From Thermoplasmatota archaeon (lineage in GTDB: Archaea; Thermoplasmatota; Penumbrarchaeia; Penumbrarchaeales; Penumbrarchaeaceae), in assembly GCA_030591285.1 (NCBI GenBank), contig JAUVBH010000104.1, positions 1 through 6,208 of the forward strand: DNA of 6,208 nucleotides, in the 5' to 3' direction. Numbering within the stretch: position 1 is the first letter of the stretch; every line of letters begins with the position of its first letter. The translations under genes and the position numbers were made by a program. Positions 5,764 to 6,208 of this stretch are shown here, piece after piece. A model generated the notes under the pieces. That model did not search any database and was not told the DNA's origin. It was given only the letters and a program-made list of their open reading frames with translations.

Positions 5764-6208
5764 TCAGACACCAAGTTTGTTCTGCTGAGAGGTCAACAAA
5801 GTATTGTCGACCAAACTTAACCTCACATAACCCACTTCTGGGATGATCTCTTGACCATCACCGAAGACATACCTGAGGTAATTGTTGATTGCGGATCCCT
5901 CTTCCGGGATACCATCCGTATATACGTACAGGGGTCTTGACATCGGGTAGTTCGCAACATTCGCCAATGATGGCTCCTCATAGTCGTCATCATGCTCAGC
6001 GATGTTTACGGCCTGGACCTTCTCCGTGTTTTCCTTGTAATAGGCGAACCCGAAGTATCCAATAGCATACTCGTTATCCTTGATAGCACTCAGAATAACG
6101 TTGTCATCAGATGAAGGGTGATAAACACCATCTCCAGCGTTCAATCTTGTATCAGCTTGCTGATCATCCTTTACCCAGATTGGGACGGTCTCTTCGAAGA
6201 AGAACTCG
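5764..6208 (-). CDS. pstS: Phosphate ABC transporter substrate-binding protein PstS (C-terminal part)
   Basis: The frame runs off the right edge, leaving the last 147 residues of what is usually a protein of about 280-380. PstS captures phosphate outside the membrane and delivers it to the permease. The visible part starts with EFFFEE, matching the helix after the ligand-binding lobe. It continues with SSDDNVI (32-38), then IGYFGFAYY (49-57), and YPMSRPLYVYT (87-97), the last two being hallmark PstS segments near the hinge. It ends in an acidic, soluble C-terminus without a membrane anchor. Any signal peptide or lipobox and most phosphate ligands lie outside the window. The frame is open to the edge, so an internal TTG at 6144 is not the true start. 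pstCA follows after 16 bases. Being first of the visible pst genes, pstS probably has the operon promoter and any phosphate-responsive operator upstream, outside the window. Confidence 0.94.
   Translation of the reverse strand, partial: EFFFEETVPIWVKDDQQADTRLNAGDGVYHPSSDDNVILSAIKDNEYAIGYFGFAYYKENTEKVQAVNIAEHDDDYEEPSLANVANYPMSRPLYVYTDGIPEEGSAINNYLRYVFGDGQEIIPEVGYVRLSLVDNTLLTSQQNKLGV

Overview
The window looks archaeal, most likely from a euryarchaeote-type lineage (inference; no rRNA or other marker gene is present). The reasons are TATA-like boxes rather than -35/-10 promoters before the plus-strand gene, that gene's lack of a Shine-Dalgarno site, and tightly packed minus-strand genes that do carry GGAGG(T)-type sites and include a TTG start. 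Nearly all the DNA is coding.

Layout. Positions 1-63 may hold the last codons of an unrecognised plus-strand gene (weak). Positions 64-201 are intergenic, with two TATA-like boxes. Positions 202-1863 (plus) encode a polytopic membrane protein that resembles the DUF418/DUF1624 (HGSNAT-like) acyltransferase group. After only 21 bases it meets a minus-strand operon that fills the rest of the window. In transcription order, right to left, the operon reads: pstS (3' part only, running off the right edge), a fused pstC-pstA permease gene, pstB, phoU, and a thioredoxin-type arsenate reductase gene, arsC.

Function. The operon is a high-affinity phosphate importer (binding protein, permease, ATPase) with its PhoU regulator. 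The terminal arsC encodes an enzyme with the full Cys triad of arsenate reductases. This fits the idea that arsenate taken up by a phosphate transporter is dealt with by a co-transcribed enzyme, although no arsenite exporter or arsR is visible. All junctions are tight: 16 nt, a 1-nt TGATG overlap, 8 nt and a 14-nt overlap. This points to one transcript whose promoter lies right of the window.

Most notable are the PstC-PstA fusion with a long, very basic linker, the Lys/Ser/Asn-rich N-terminal tail of PstB, and arsC as last gene of the pst operon. The rest is an ordinary phosphate locus, and I see no clearly new system.
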